Shown here: positions 8,100-17,749 of the stretch, one piece after another | Layout: each line of letters opens with the position of its first letter | Position numbering within the stretch: the stretch's first letter is position 1 | Assembly: GCA_046233135.1 (NCBI GenBank) | Contig: JBJXHN010000007.1 | Coordinates: forward strand, 1 to 64,000 | Length of the DNA: 64,000 nt | From: JBJXHN01 sp046233135 | GTDB taxonomy: Bacteria > Pseudomonadota > Alphaproteobacteria > Rhodospirillales > Rhodospirillaceae | Direction: 5' to 3' | The notes under the pieces: generated by a model | Databases searched by the model: none | Seen by the model: the letters and a program-made list of their open reading frames with translations, nothing else | What the model was told of the DNA's origin: nothing | Program-made: the position numbers and the translations under genes

Positions 8100-10616
8100 A
8101 TGCTCAGGATCCTGCTGACACTTATTACTCTTGGCGTTGTCGGTGCCGTCGGTGTGACGGCCTATGTGTTTCAGCACTACGGCCAGGACCTCCCCGATGT
8201 TTCCCAGCTGGCGGATTACGAACCGGCGATCACCACCCGCGTGCTGGCCAATGACGGCCGGCTGATGGCCGAATATGCCATCGAAAAGCGGATCTACGTT
8301 CCCATTGATGCCATCCCTGTGATGGTGCGGGATGCCTTCATGGCAGCCGAGGACAAGACGTTCTATGACCACCCGGGCGTCGACTTCCCGGGCCTGATCA
8401 ACGCGGTGCTGCTGAACGTCAAGAACATGGGCACGGGGCGCCGACCGGTGGGGGCGTCGACGATCACCCAGCAGGTGGCCAAGAACTTCCTGCTGACCAG
8501 CGAAGTCTCCATCGAACGCAAGATCAAGGAAGCCATTCTCGCCTTCCGGATCGAAGAAGCCCTGCCCAAGGACAAGATCCTGGAACTGTATCTCAACGAG
8601 ATCTATCTGGGCTTCCAGTCCTATGGCGTGGCGGCGGCGGCGGTCAACTATTTCAACAAGTCGCTGGACGAACTGACGGTGGCCGAAGCCGCCTATCTCG
8701 CGGCCCTGCCCAAGGCGCCGAACAACTACCACCCGGTGCGGCGCAAGGAAGCGGCGATCGCCCGGCGCAACTGGGTGGTACAGCGCATGGCCGAGGATGG
8801 CCGCATCACCCGTGACCAGGCCGACCAGGCCCTGGACGAGCCCCTGGTGGTGCGCTCCCGCAACGAGCAGGACGAAGTGCCTTACGGCGAATATTTCGCC
8901 GAGGAAGTCCGCCGGGAGCTGAAGGACCGGTTCGGCGAGGAAGCGCTGTACGAGGGTGGGCTGTATGTGCGCACCACCATGGACCCCAAGCTTCAGGCGC
9001 TGGCGACCCATGCTCTGCAACAGGGGCTGATCGACTATGACCGCCGGCACGGCTGGCGGGGTCCTGTGTCGCGGATCGAGGATCTGCAAAACTGGCTGGA
9101 AGCCTTGAAGGCTGTGCCCCAGCCCGCGGGCGCGCTGTCTGACTGGCGGCTGGCGGTGGTGCTGGATGTGACCAAGGACGAGGCGAAGCTGGGGCTGGCC
9201 GACGGATACGGTGGCTCCATCCCGTTCAGCTACATGGCCTGGGCCAAGCCCTGGATCGAAGGCCAGCGTTTCGGCGCCAATCCCAAGAAGCCTGAAGACG
9301 TGGTGGCCGTCGGGGATGTGGTGCTGGTGGAAGAGCAGCTGACCGACGACGATGGCAAGGAACTGCCGGTCGGCACCTTTGCCCTGCGCCAGATCCCCAA
9401 CGTGGAAGGCGCGCTGGTGTCCATGGACCCGCACACCGGCCGCGTGCTGGCCATGGTGGGCGGCTTCTCCGCCGAGCGCAGCGAATTCAACCGTGCCACT
9501 CAGGCTCTGCGCCAGCCGGGCAGTGCCTTCAAGCCGTTTGTTTATCTCGCCGCCCTGGATCACGGCTATACGCCGGCGACGATCATCCTGGATGCGCCCT
9601 TCGTCTACGATCCCGGTCCGGGGCAGCCGTTGTGGAAGCCGAAGAACTATTCCAACAAGTTCTATGGCCCCTCGACTCTGCGGATGGGGATCGAGAAGTC
9701 GCGAAATCTGATGACCGTGCGTCTGGCCAATGCCGTGGGCATGGATATCATCGCCGAATATGCCGAACGGTTCGGCGTGGTGAAGAAGATGCCGCGCTTC
9801 CTGTCGGCCTCGTTGGGGGCGGTGGAAACCACCGTTATGCGGATGACCACCGCCTACGCCATGATGGTGAACGGCGGCCGGCGGGTAACGCCGTCGCTGA
9901 TCGACCGGATTCAGGACCGGAATGGCAAGACCGTGTTCCGCAACGACACCCGGGAATGCCAGGGATGTCAGGCTGTGCAGTGGACGGGCCAGGCCATGCC
10001 GGAACTGGAAGACAACCGGGAGATCATGACCGATCCCCTGTCCGCCTATCAGATGGTCAGCATTCTGCAGGGCGTGATTCAGCGCGGCACGGGGGTGCGG
10101 GTGCAAAAGGTGGGCAAGACGGTGGCCGGCAAGACCGGAACCTCCAACGACGCCCAGGATACGTGGTTCGTCGGCTTCTCGCCGGATCTGGTGACCGGGG
10201 TGTTCGTCGGCTTCGACGAGCCCAAGACCCTGGGGGCGCACGAGGCTGGATCGACCGCTGCGGCGCCGATCTTTACCGCCTACATGAAGGAAGCGCTGAA
10301 GGACAAGCCCGATATCCCCTTCCACGCGCCGAAGGAGATCAAGTTCGTCCGTATTGATCGGGAAACCGGTCAGCGCGCCATGTCCGGCGCCGGGGGGGCG
10401 ATCCTGGAAGCCTTCAAGCCCGGGACCGTGCCGTCGGTGGCCTCTGCGTCCTATGTGATCGACGGATCGGCCGCGCTTCCCTCCGGCGGCGCATACAACA
10501 CCCTGTATGACGGCAACCTGTCGTCCAATCCCGGGGCCTATGCGCCGCCGTCCGGGGGCGCCTATGGCAGCCCCGGCGCGGGCGGCGGGGCACCGTCTTC
10601 GGGCGGCCTGTACTAG
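8100..10616 (+). CDS. mrcA: Penicillin-binding protein 1A, bifunctional glycosyltransferase/transpeptidase
   Basis: Class A PBP that polymerises and cross-links peptidoglycan at the inner membrane. 838 residues. An N-terminal membrane anchor (about 1-25) is followed by the GT51 domain, with EDKTFYDHPGVD (catalytic Glu about 84) and GASTITQQVAKN. A PBP1A-type OB-like insert precedes the transpeptidase domain, which has SAFK (Ser about 475), SRN and KTGTS (Lys about 678). The C-terminus is a Gly/Ser/Pro-rich tail. The order amiC, mrcA, prfB is common in alphaproteobacteria. Confidence 0.96.
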   Translation: MLRILLTLITLGVVGAVGVTAYVFQHYGQDLPDVSQLADYEPAITTRVLANDGRLMAEYAIEKRIYVPIDAIPVMVRDAFMAAEDKTFYDHPGVDFPGLINAVLLNVKNMGTGRRPVGASTITQQVAKNFLLTSEVSIERKIKEAILAFRIEEALPKDKILELYLNEIYLGFQSYGVAAAAVNYFNKSLDELTVAEAAYLAALPKAPNNYHPVRRKEAAIARRNWVVQRMAEDGRITRDQADQALDEPLVVRSRNEQDEVPYGEYFAEEVRRELKDRFGEEALYEGGLYVRTTMDPKLQALATHALQQGLIDYDRRHGWRGPVSRIEDLQNWLEALKAVPQPAGALSDWRLAVVLDVTKDEAKLGLADGYGGSIPFSYMAWAKPWIEGQRFGANPKKPEDVVAVGDVVLVEEQLTDDDGKELPVGTFALRQIPNVEGALVSMDPHTGRVLAMVGGFSAERSEFNRATQALRQPGSAFKPFVYLAALDHGYTPATIILDAPFVYDPGPGQPLWKPKNYSNKFYGPSTLRMGIEKSRNLMTVRLANAVGMDIIAEYAERFGVVKKMPRFLSASLGAVETTVMRMTTAYAMMVNGGRRVTPSLIDRIQDRNGKTVFRNDTRECQGCQAVQWTGQAMPELEDNREIMTDPLSAYQMVSILQGVIQRGTGVRVQKVGKTVAGKTGTSNDAQDTWFVGFSPDLVTGVFVGFDEPKTLGAHEAGSTAAAPIFTAYMKEALKDKPDIPFHAPKEIKFVRIDRETGQRAMSGAGGAILEAFKPGTVPSVASASYVIDGSAALPSGGAYNTLYDGNLSSNPGAYAPPSGGAYGSPGAGGGAPSSGGLY

Positions 10617-10686
10617 GTTCCCGGTTCTTGTTCATTCCGCGACCAGCCCTTGACGATAGGGGCGGTCGCGGCCTATGTCCTTTGGC

Positions 10687-10725
10687 GCCCCGGGAGGTTC
10701 CTTTCGGGGCCGCGTTCATTTTTTT
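10687..10725 (+). terminator. Possible terminator after mrcA
   Basis: A 6-bp stem (GCCCCG at 10687, CGGGGC at 10705) with a 12-base loop is followed eight bases later by a seven-T run. The spacer makes it weaker than a textbook terminator. Confidence 0.35.
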
Positions 10726-10753
10726 GCATGCCCGAGAAGGAGAGCCCGTTCCA

Positions 10754-11888
10754 ATGCGTGCCGAAGCCCTGACCATGGTCGACCAGATCAAGCAGTCGAT
10801 GGCACTGCTGAGGAGGCATCTTTGACTGGGATAACGCTGTTCGACGGCTCGATGAGCTGAATGCGCTGTCCGAGGACCCCAACCTCTGGAACGACGCGGA
10901 AAAAGCCCAAAAGCTGATGCGCGAGCGGACTCATCTGGACTCCGCGATCCAAGGCTGCCGCTCTTTGGAGCAGGAGACGGAAGACTGCGTCTCGCTGATC
11001 GAGATGGGCGAGGAAGAAGACGACCAGGACACCATCGCCGAGGCTGAAGCGGCCCTGCGTGTGCTGCACCAGCGTGCGCAGAAGATGGAACTGGAAAGCC
11101 TGCTGTCCGGCGAAGCGGATTCCAACGACTGCTATCTGGAAGTTCACGCCGGCGCCGGGGGGACCGAAGCCCAGGACTGGGCGCAGATGATGCTGCGCAT
11201 GTATGTGCGCTGGTCGGAAGCTCACGGCTACAAGGTGGAATACCTGGAAGAAAGCGAAGGCGAAGAGGCGGGCATCAAGTCGGTGACCATCAAGGTGGCC
11301 GGCCATAATGCCTATGGCTGGCTGAAGACGGAAAGCGGTGTGCACCGCCTGGTGCGCATCAGCCCCTATGACAGTTCGGCCCGGCGGCATACCAGCTTCT
11401 CGTCGGTCTGGGTCTATCCGGTGATCGATGACACCATCGAGATCGAAATCGACGAAAAGGACTGCCGGGTCGATACCTACCGGTCGTCCGGTGCCGGCGG
11501 ACAGCACGTCAACAAGACGGACTCCGCCGTCCGCATTACCCACAATCCCACCGGGATCGTGGTGCAGTGCCAGTCCGAACGCTCCCAGCACCAGAACCGC
11601 TATCATGCCTGGAACATGCTGAAAGCGCGTTTGTACGAACGGGAATTGCAGATGCGTGAAGAAGAGGCCCAGGCCCTGCAGGACAGCAAGACGGATATCG
11701 GCTGGGGTCACCAGATCCGGTCGTATGTGCTGCAGCCCTACCAGATGGTCAAGGACCTGCGGACCAGCGTGGAAACATCCGATACCCAAGGGGTGCTGGA
11801 CGGCGATCTGGATCGCTTCATGGGGGCGGCCCTGGCGGCACGCCTCGGCACCGGGGTTGAAGGGGATCCGGCCGGGGCCGGGGGCTGA
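10754..11888 (+). CDS. prfB: Peptide chain release factor 2, expressed by +1 programmed frameshift
   Basis: Recognises UAA/UGA and triggers peptide release. The first 23 codons from ATG 10754 (AAGGAG about 11 bases upstream) end in CTT then an in-frame TGA at 10823-10825. Skipping one T continues in the +1 frame from GAC 10824 to the stop at 11886-11888, giving 377 residues. The joined protein reads MRAEALTMVDQIKQ, then RRHLDWDNAVRRLDELNAL, a normal RF2 N-terminus. The GGQ loop (GAGGQHVNK, Gln about 250) is intact. The specificity tripeptide reads SPY rather than enterobacterial SPF, which I believe is common in alphaproteobacteria. Annotating only the second frame would lose the N-terminal part and the regulation. 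Confidence 0.96.
10811..10826 (+). promoter_or_regulatory. prfB +1 programmed frameshift signal
   Basis: AGGAGG at 10811-10816, then CAT, then CTT TGA C. The internal Shine-Dalgarno-like element sits three bases before the slippery CTT, as in E. coli prfB. When RF2 is scarce the ribosome pauses at UGA and slips forward by one, so RF2 controls its own synthesis. Confidence 0.93.
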
Positions 11889-11894
11889 CGCGGG

Positions 11895-12791
11895 ATGGCG
11901 GCCGGCGCGGGGACACTCTGGGTCTGGGGGACCTGGCTGGCCGGCGCCGCCGTAGGGATTTACGGGCTTGTGGGCGCGCTGGTCTATGCGGGGCAGCGCG
12001 CCCTTTTGTATCCGGGCGGGGCCGATAGCCTTCCTGCCCCTGCCGAGGTCGGGCTGGCGGACATGGCGCCGGTAACCCTGCGTACCGAAGACGGTCTGGC
12101 GTTGACCGCCTGGTATCGCGCACCGGTGCTGGGGCCGGCCGGGATGACGGTGCTGATGGCCCATGGCAACGCCGGAACCATCGCCGATGTGGCCGCCAAG
12201 GCGCGGGTGGTGCTGGACGGGGGCTTCGGCCTGCTGCTGCTGGAATACAGAGGCTTTGGCGGAAACCCCGGCAGGCCCACACAGGATGGGTTGATGGCCG
12301 ATGCGCGTGCTGCCATCGCCTTTCTGAAGGCGCAGGGTGCCCGGGCGGAAACCCTGGCCTATTACGGGGAAAGCCTCGGATCGGGCGTGGTGATTCACCT
12401 GGCCGCCGAAACCCTGGATCCCGCCGCTATCGTTGTCGAGGGGGCCTTCAGCCGGGCGGTGGATGTGGCGCGGTTGCGCTATGGCTGGCTGCCGGTGAAG
12501 GCGTTGATGAAAGATCCCTGGGACAGTGTTGCCGCTCTGGCCGGATTGCAGGCACCGTTGATGATCCTCCACGGCGAGCAGGACCGGGTCGTCCCCGTTT
12601 TTTTAGCGAAACGTCTCGCCGAGGCTGCCCAGGGACGTGTGGAAGCCGTATACTTCCCCGCAGGTGGGCATGTGGATTTGATGGATCACGGCGCCGGACC
12701 GAATGTCCTGGCGTTTTTCCGCCGTCATGCGCCAATCCCTGACGCCGGGACTGAGATCGGTACCGGTCAGCGAGAAGAGCGCGCAAATTGA
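11895..12791 (+). CDS. Alpha/beta hydrolase, YfhR/BEM46-like, membrane-anchored
   Basis: 298 residues. A hydrophobic N-terminal helix (about 8-30) is followed by an alpha/beta hydrolase fold with an oxyanion segment (LMAHGNAGT), nucleophile elbow GESLGSG, catalytic Asp in HGEQDRVVP and His in GGHVDLMDHG. This is the layout of the BEM46/YfhR family; the substrate is unknown. It begins six bases after the prfB stop and is probably co-transcribed with it. Confidence 0.85.
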   Translation: MAAGAGTLWVWGTWLAGAAVGIYGLVGALVYAGQRALLYPGGADSLPAPAEVGLADMAPVTLRTEDGLALTAWYRAPVLGPAGMTVLMAHGNAGTIADVAAKARVVLDGGFGLLLLEYRGFGGNPGRPTQDGLMADARAAIAFLKAQGARAETLAYYGESLGSGVVIHLAAETLDPAAIVVEGAFSRAVDVARLRYGWLPVKALMKDPWDSVAALAGLQAPLMILHGEQDRVVPVFLAKRLAEAAQGRVEAVYFPAGGHVDLMDHGAGPNVLAFFRRHAPIPDAGTEIGTGQREERAN

Positions 12792-12807
12792 GGGGGAGAC
12801 GGGAAGA

Positions 12808-13230
12808 ATGCCCGTTGAAATGAGACGGCTGGTGTTCAGCGATCACGAGATTGCCGAAGCGATCAATATGATTCTCAAGGCCGAATGGACCAAGCTGGAA
12901 GCCCAGATGGACAAGGCCCGGGCCATGGGCAAGCTGGAGTCCATGGACGGCGGCGGCACGGTGCAGAAGGTGGTCTACAGCAAGGAAGATCCCCTGGAAG
13001 TCACCGCAACGGTGAAATCCCGCCGTGGCCGGGTGGGGGAGCGGGTCTTCGCGGCGTCCGAAATGCAGCATCTGCTGATCGCTTTTTGCCGAAACGCCAA
13101 GATCCCCATTGCCCGCTCCGCCCAGAAAACCTTGCGTCGCGCCAAAGTCGGCGTGGCTTTGGATATGACCGTGCGGGGCTGGAGCGCAGGCCAAGGCATT
13201 CCGGTACCGCAGACCGGCGTGGGACAGTAA
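12808..13230 (+). CDS. Conserved-looking 140-residue protein of unknown function
   Basis: Starts MPVEMRRLVFSDHEIAEA at ATG 12808, behind AGGGGGAG and GGGAAG. The protein is soluble, with a charged helical N-terminal half (AINMILKAEWTKLEAQMDKA) and a basic C-terminal part (SAQKTLRRAKVGVALDMTV). There is no signal peptide or metal motif. It begins 16 bp after the hydrolase stop and probably belongs to the same transcript. I do not recognise a named family. Confidence 0.7.
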   Translation: MPVEMRRLVFSDHEIAEAINMILKAEWTKLEAQMDKARAMGKLESMDGGGTVQKVVYSKEDPLEVTATVKSRRGRVGERVFAASEMQHLLIAFCRNAKIPIARSAQKTLRRAKVGVALDMTVRGWSAGQGIPVPQTGVGQ

Positions 13231-13350
13231 ATGAACCGCCAGGGGATTGTCGAAGGCTCCACGGATTGAGAGACGGGAGCCATGAGCAAGACATCAGAAT
13301 CATCGACATGATGTTCACCATCGATATCGGGGGCGTAACCGACGGAGCGG

Positions 13351-16314
13351 TCACGCTCCCAGATACATGCCCGAGTTGCCGGCAATGGTGGTGCCGGTGT
13401 CTATGGTGGTGATCAAGGCACCATTGGCGATAAGACCGTCGCGCATGGTCCAGCCGGCCACAACCCCGTTGCTGTTGCGCAGCAGGATGTCGGTGCGGCC
13501 GTCGGCGTCGAAGTCCGTCATCGCTTCGATGGCAAAGCTGGGATCGTTCATCACTGTCAGCAAATGGCCGGAGGCCACGTCGTTCTGATCGACCAGCCAG
13601 GCGGCCACCCGGCCGTCGTCGTGGCGCAGGATGATGTCGGCACGCGCGTCCCCTTCCAGATCCGCCATGCCGACGACTGACCAGCTGGGGTCATTCAGGG
13701 CCTTGATCACCGCCCCGCTTTCGATGGTGGCACTGTTCATGTTCCAGCGGGCGATGCGCCCGTCGGCATGTTGCAGCAGCAGGTCGCTGCGGCCGTCACC
13801 ATCCATGTCCGCAGCGCCCCGAACCTTCCAGCCCGGGTCGGACAGCTTTTGGATGTTCAGGGATTCGGCCAGAGCCGGGCCGTCAAGGCGCCACAGGGCA
13901 ATCTCGCCAGTGGTGCGCTGGAAGATCATGTCGGTCCGCAGATCGCCGTCGAGGTCGGCCGTGGTGGCCAGGGTCCATTCCGGATCGGTCAGACCGCCGA
14001 TCACACCGGCATTTTCGATATAGGGTCCGTCAAGGGACCAGGCGGCAAAGGACCCGTCGGTGTTGCGGAACATCAGATCGCCAACGCCGTCGCCGTCGAA
14101 ATCGCCGGTGGTGATCAGGGTCCAGGAAGCGTTGACTTGGCGGATGCGGTTCTGCTCGACGACCCGGGCGCCGTCCATGGTCCAGGTCAACACATAGCCG
14201 GTGGTGTCCATCAGGGCCACATCGGCAATGCCGTCGTTGTTGAAGTCCGCCCCGGTCCAGCGGGTCGGGGCCATGTTTGCCGATCCGACAGCTAGCTCGG
14301 TGGTGATGTTCTGGGTCAGGACGCTGCCGTTGGTGAAAGTCACGTCCAGCGAGATCTCTGCGCGGGCGGATTTGTCGGTGGCCAGTCCCTCCAGTTCGCC
14401 TTCGAAGACGAAGCCGGTGGAATTGTTGGTGAAGTTGGCAGGGGTCAGGTCGCGCACGACAACCCCGTCAACGATCAGCTGCACCCGCGCGACCGTGCTC
14501 ATGTCGTAATCGGAGGTCAGCAGATGGGCCGACAGGTCGGTAATGCTGCGCAGTTGCTGTGCCCCGTCATCCACTTGCCGCAGGGTGTACAGGTCGGCAT
14601 TGCCGACCCCATAGGCGCGCACATCGGCGATGGAGTTGATCAGGGCGGCTTCGTCGGTGAAACTGCCCATGTTCGGACGGCCATCGGACAGGAAATAGAC
14701 GGCGTTGGCGTTGTCGAAGTCGAGGCGCAGGTCGGTCAGGGCGGATTGCAGGGCCGTTTCGTAGTTGGTGAGCCCCAAGTAGGGCAGGCTTTCGATGTAG
14801 CGAATGGCGTCGAGTGCCCCCAGCTGGCCGCTGTTGGCGGCCGATGTGCCGAAGGGAATGATGGAGAAGGTGGGGTTGTAGCCCACGCCCTTTTCCAGCA
14901 GGTCGTTGATCAGGGTGATGAAGGCCTGCTTGGCGACGTCCAACGGTCCGCCTGCCATGCTGCCGGAACAGTCGATAACAAAGTAGAAGTGGTTTTTGCG
15001 GGCGATATCGGCGGTGGTAAATTTGATTTTGAATTCTGCGGTCCCGTCGAGCATGTAGGACGGCAGTTCCAGGCCGACCATGCCGAGCTTGTTGCCCGAC
15101 GAATCCTTGATTGTCGCTGTCCGCGTATATTTGGGGCCATCGGCTGCTCCACCATCACCGGTCGACGGCTCTGTCGGATCGGTCGGGGGCGGTGTTTGGA
15201 GGGACGTGGCCACAGTGCGGTCGGCGAACTGAAGATATTCTATATTAAACAGGGTGTCGGTGCCGTCATTGATGGGCGTGTAGTAAGTGCGCGTGCCTGT
15301 CGGGTTGGTGTGGCTGACCTGAATGGCGTTGTTGCTGAGTTTGCTGATCGTATAGTCGGCGTAGTTGCCACTGAAAACGGCGGTATCGGTGCCGGCGCCA
15401 CCATCGATTTCATCGTTGCTGGTGAAGCCTTCGATAATGTCGTCTCCGTCGGAGCCGATCAGGGTGTCCGCGCCCACATGTCCCAGCAAGATCCGGCGCT
15501 GGCCACTGGTTCCCTGACCCAGCAATGCGGTCGCCCGGACACTGTCTGCTTCGATCACCTGAATGACGATGTGGTCGCTGCGGGTCAGGCTGGACGAAAG
15601 GGCGGAGTCATTGAGGCGACGCATGGTGCCTGCATAATCCCAACCTTCGTCGGATTCCGGATTTCGTCGCGTGCTGGCTTTATAGACGTTGCTCCAGGCC
15701 GAGTTGCTCGAACTGCTGAAACGGTAGAAAGGGTCGTCGGCATGGCCGAAGGTGAGAATGCGTGAGTCCGCGTACCGGTTCGCCGTGGGGGAACCCAGGG
15801 ACAAGCCCACATATGTGGCTCCTCCTGTCGCGTAAGAGCTGGACATGAAGCGCTCGGCCATTTCACCGCCGACGCCCACGCCAACCACGTTCACGCGGCT
15901 GATACCATTGCGCACGACATATTGCAGCAGAGCCCGGTTGAAAGAGGCGTAGCCGGCAAACAGCGTGTCCATTTCTGATCTGGAATAGGCCGGCGCATAG
16001 AATTCCTTGATCTCGCCGAACACCACCGTGATTTCCGACGGCGACGTTGTGTTGGTGTACATCGCGGCCCGCGCCGCCATGGAAACCCGCAGACTGGAAC
16101 TGGCACCCCGCGCCGAGGTGTATTGGGAATAAATCGTCCCGACGCTGGGCTCGTAGACCAGGTTGTAGCTCGGCAGGTACGAACCCAGCAGGTTGGTGCT
16201 TGTCTGCCAGGTGGCCGGCTGGGTCCAGCCGTTGGAGCGCAGCATCGAGGCTGCCAGCTCTGTGAGGTCGGCAGCTTGCGCGAACGACAGATTGGGCAGT
16301 GACATCTGGAGCAT
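13351..16314 (-). CDS. Large modular secreted protein: lipase-like region, RTX, vWA domain, FG-GAP-like repeats
   Basis: 987 residues from ATG 16314 (GAGGA nine bases upstream; an earlier GTG at 16329 lies inside that ribosome site). Residues about 90-270 resemble family I.3 lipases (VVFGEIKEF, GHADDPFYRF, then DHIVIQV), but the nucleophile elbow reads GVGVGG without serine. A short RTX-like stretch follows (GADTLIGSDGDDIIEG). The vWA domain has a MIDAS: DCSGS about 448, a later TNYET and SDGRP. The last third has six repeats of about 48 residues with DxDGDGxxD metal-binding loops, as in FG-GAP/VCBS proteins. With no Sec signal, type I secretion is likely. Adhesion or matrix binding is inferred. 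Confidence 0.85.
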   Translation of the reverse strand: MLQMSLPNLSFAQAADLTELAASMLRSNGWTQPATWQTSTNLLGSYLPSYNLVYEPSVGTIYSQYTSARGASSSLRVSMAARAAMYTNTTSPSEITVVFGEIKEFYAPAYSRSEMDTLFAGYASFNRALLQYVVRNGISRVNVVGVGVGGEMAERFMSSSYATGGATYVGLSLGSPTANRYADSRILTFGHADDPFYRFSSSSNSAWSNVYKASTRRNPESDEGWDYAGTMRRLNDSALSSSLTRSDHIVIQVIEADSVRATALLGQGTSGQRRILLGHVGADTLIGSDGDDIIEGFTSNDEIDGGAGTDTAVFSGNYADYTISKLSNNAIQVSHTNPTGTRTYYTPINDGTDTLFNIEYLQFADRTVATSLQTPPPTDPTEPSTGDGGAADGPKYTRTATIKDSSGNKLGMVGLELPSYMLDGTAEFKIKFTTADIARKNHFYFVIDCSGSMAGGPLDVAKQAFITLINDLLEKGVGYNPTFSIIPFGTSAANSGQLGALDAIRYIESLPYLGLTNYETALQSALTDLRLDFDNANAVYFLSDGRPNMGSFTDEAALINSIADVRAYGVGNADLYTLRQVDDGAQQLRSITDLSAHLLTSDYDMSTVARVQLIVDGVVVRDLTPANFTNNSTGFVFEGELEGLATDKSARAEISLDVTFTNGSVLTQNITTELAVGSANMAPTRWTGADFNNDGIADVALMDTTGYVLTWTMDGARVVEQNRIRQVNASWTLITTGDFDGDGVGDLMFRNTDGSFAAWSLDGPYIENAGVIGGLTDPEWTLATTADLDGDLRTDMIFQRTTGEIALWRLDGPALAESLNIQKLSDPGWKVRGAADMDGDGRSDLLLQHADGRIARWNMNSATIESGAVIKALNDPSWSVVGMADLEGDARADIILRHDDGRVAAWLVDQNDVASGHLLTVMNDPSFAIEAMTDFDADGRTDILLRNSNGVVAGWTMRDGLIANGALITTIDTGTTIAGNSGMYLGA

Positions 16315-16900
16315 GGCGAAATTCCTCACGGAGCGCGGGTAGGCTTATTTGTCATGGTTGTAGGGATCGTGCCCAATTTCGGAACCTGATGCAATTTGAA
16401 AGGGTCGAAGTATTTTATCTATCGGTGAGTGATGAAAATTGCCGCGATTGTCGTGAGAAATTAAATAAAATACTCTATATACGTGTATTTGGTACCACAG
16501 AGACGAGTATGGGCCGGCGGAACCGCATCTATCCTAGGGTATTTCAGAGAAGGGAGTACGTCGTAAGGTGGGGTGGAAGCGCATTAACTTTATGGACTTA
16601 CCCTGAATAAGGGTAGGGGTGCGATGTGCATTATGGGGAATTTTTTTGAAAAAGCATCTTTTAAGTGTCGGTAAAATTTTACATCTACCTCATGAGTCAG
16701 ATCATTGGGGGCGAAAGGTGTTGCGTGTTATTCGCTCTGTGGTCGTTCCGTTGAATCGACTCGACGAAAGAAGATTGAACCCAGGCTGTCCTTTTGTGGA
16801 CTCGGAGGAGAGGGCGTCGGTCAATCTGTCTGAAATGATGTCTATCGACCCCCCAGTTTGAAGAAGAGCGCTGATAGAGCCGGAATTTTGGCGTAAGACC
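16315..16900. other. AT-rich intergenic region
   Basis: About 590 bp between the start of the vWA gene and the 3' end of the DUF455 gene, both on the minus strand. It should contain the vWA gene promoter. Short open frames here have no ribosome site, and I see no strong hairpin or RNA gene. Confidence 0.4.
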
Positions 16901-17749
16901 TTATTTGCCGAGGGGGGTGCCGGGTGGTGGATTCCGTGTGCTCTGGCCGGACGAGCCGGATGCCGGCAAGTACCATTCCTGCGGAAAGCCGGCTTCCTCG
17001 CGGGCGGCATGGTTGAAGGGAGGCTTCAATCCCCCCGGGTAGTGGTCCCGCAGTTTGTCCAGGAACGTTGCGGCCGGGTCGAGCCCGTCGCGGGCACAGA
17101 GCCAGCCGAACCAGCGGACGCCGGCCTGTACATGACGGATTTCGTCTTTGTAGATCACGGTCAGCGTGGCGATGATCGCCGGATCGGTGCCGACCCGGGT
17201 CATACGATCCAGGGTTGCGGGGGTGGTGTCCAGGCCCCGGGCTTCATGGGTCATGGGCACCACGGCCAGGCGGGCATACAGGTCGTCGGCGGTCGACATA
17301 GCCGCACCCCACAGGCCGTCGTGGGCCGGCAGGTCGCCGTAACGGCTGCCCAGCGCGACCAGATGGGTGGCCAGGCGCTCGTAGTGCAGGGCTTCGTCCA
17401 CGGCCACTTCCAGCCAGTCGGCGTGGAATGCGGCAGGCATGTCCTGTTCGGGAAAGCGGGCGATGATGTCCCAGGCCAGATCGATCGCATTCAGTTCGAT
17501 ATGGGCCAGGGCATGCAACAGGCCCACCAGCCCCTTCGGCCCGGTAGAGCGCTTGGGCATGTCCCGGGGCGGACGCAACTCCGGATGCTCGGGCCGGGCG
17601 GGGCGGTCGGGCAGGGCGGCCCGCCCGACCGTCCGGCCGTCCCAGGCCGCAGCGGCTGCCCGGGTCAGGGTTACCTTGGCGTGCGGATCGGCGGTACGGA
17701 GGATGCGTGCAGCGCTTTCGGCCAGGGGGGTGCCGCGGGGAATGGTCAT
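16901..17749 (-). CDS. DUF455 ferritin-like protein
   Basis: 282 residues. Helical ferritin-like core with carboxylate/histidine pairs typical of the DUF455 (COG2833) family: HIELNAIDLAWD, VDEALHYERL and KDEIRHVQAG. These can hold a di-iron centre, but the reaction is unknown. The start ATG (17749) overlaps the bcp stop by four bases, so it is translationally coupled as the last gene of glnE-bcp-DUF455. The C-terminus is a Ser/Pro/Gly tail. Confidence 0.85.
   Translation of the reverse strand: MTIPRGTPLAESAARILRTADPHAKVTLTRAAAAAWDGRTVGRAALPDRPARPEHPELRPPRDMPKRSTGPKGLVGLLHALAHIELNAIDLAWDIIARFPEQDMPAAFHADWLEVAVDEALHYERLATHLVALGSRYGDLPAHDGLWGAAMSTADDLYARLAVVPMTHEARGLDTTPATLDRMTRVGTDPAIIATLTVIYKDEIRHVQAGVRWFGWLCARDGLDPAATFLDKLRDHYPGGLKPPFNHAAREEAGFPQEWYLPASGSSGQSTRNPPPGTPLGK

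Noticed and set aside
8082..10325. 747-codon open frame on the minus strand opposite mrcA
   Set aside because: The product is His/Arg/Gly/Gln-rich with no domain, and the plus strand has a complete PBP1A; it is a GC-driven shadow.
16299..16861. Two short plus-strand frames in the intergenic gap
   Set aside because: No ribosome sites, AT-rich, and no family features.
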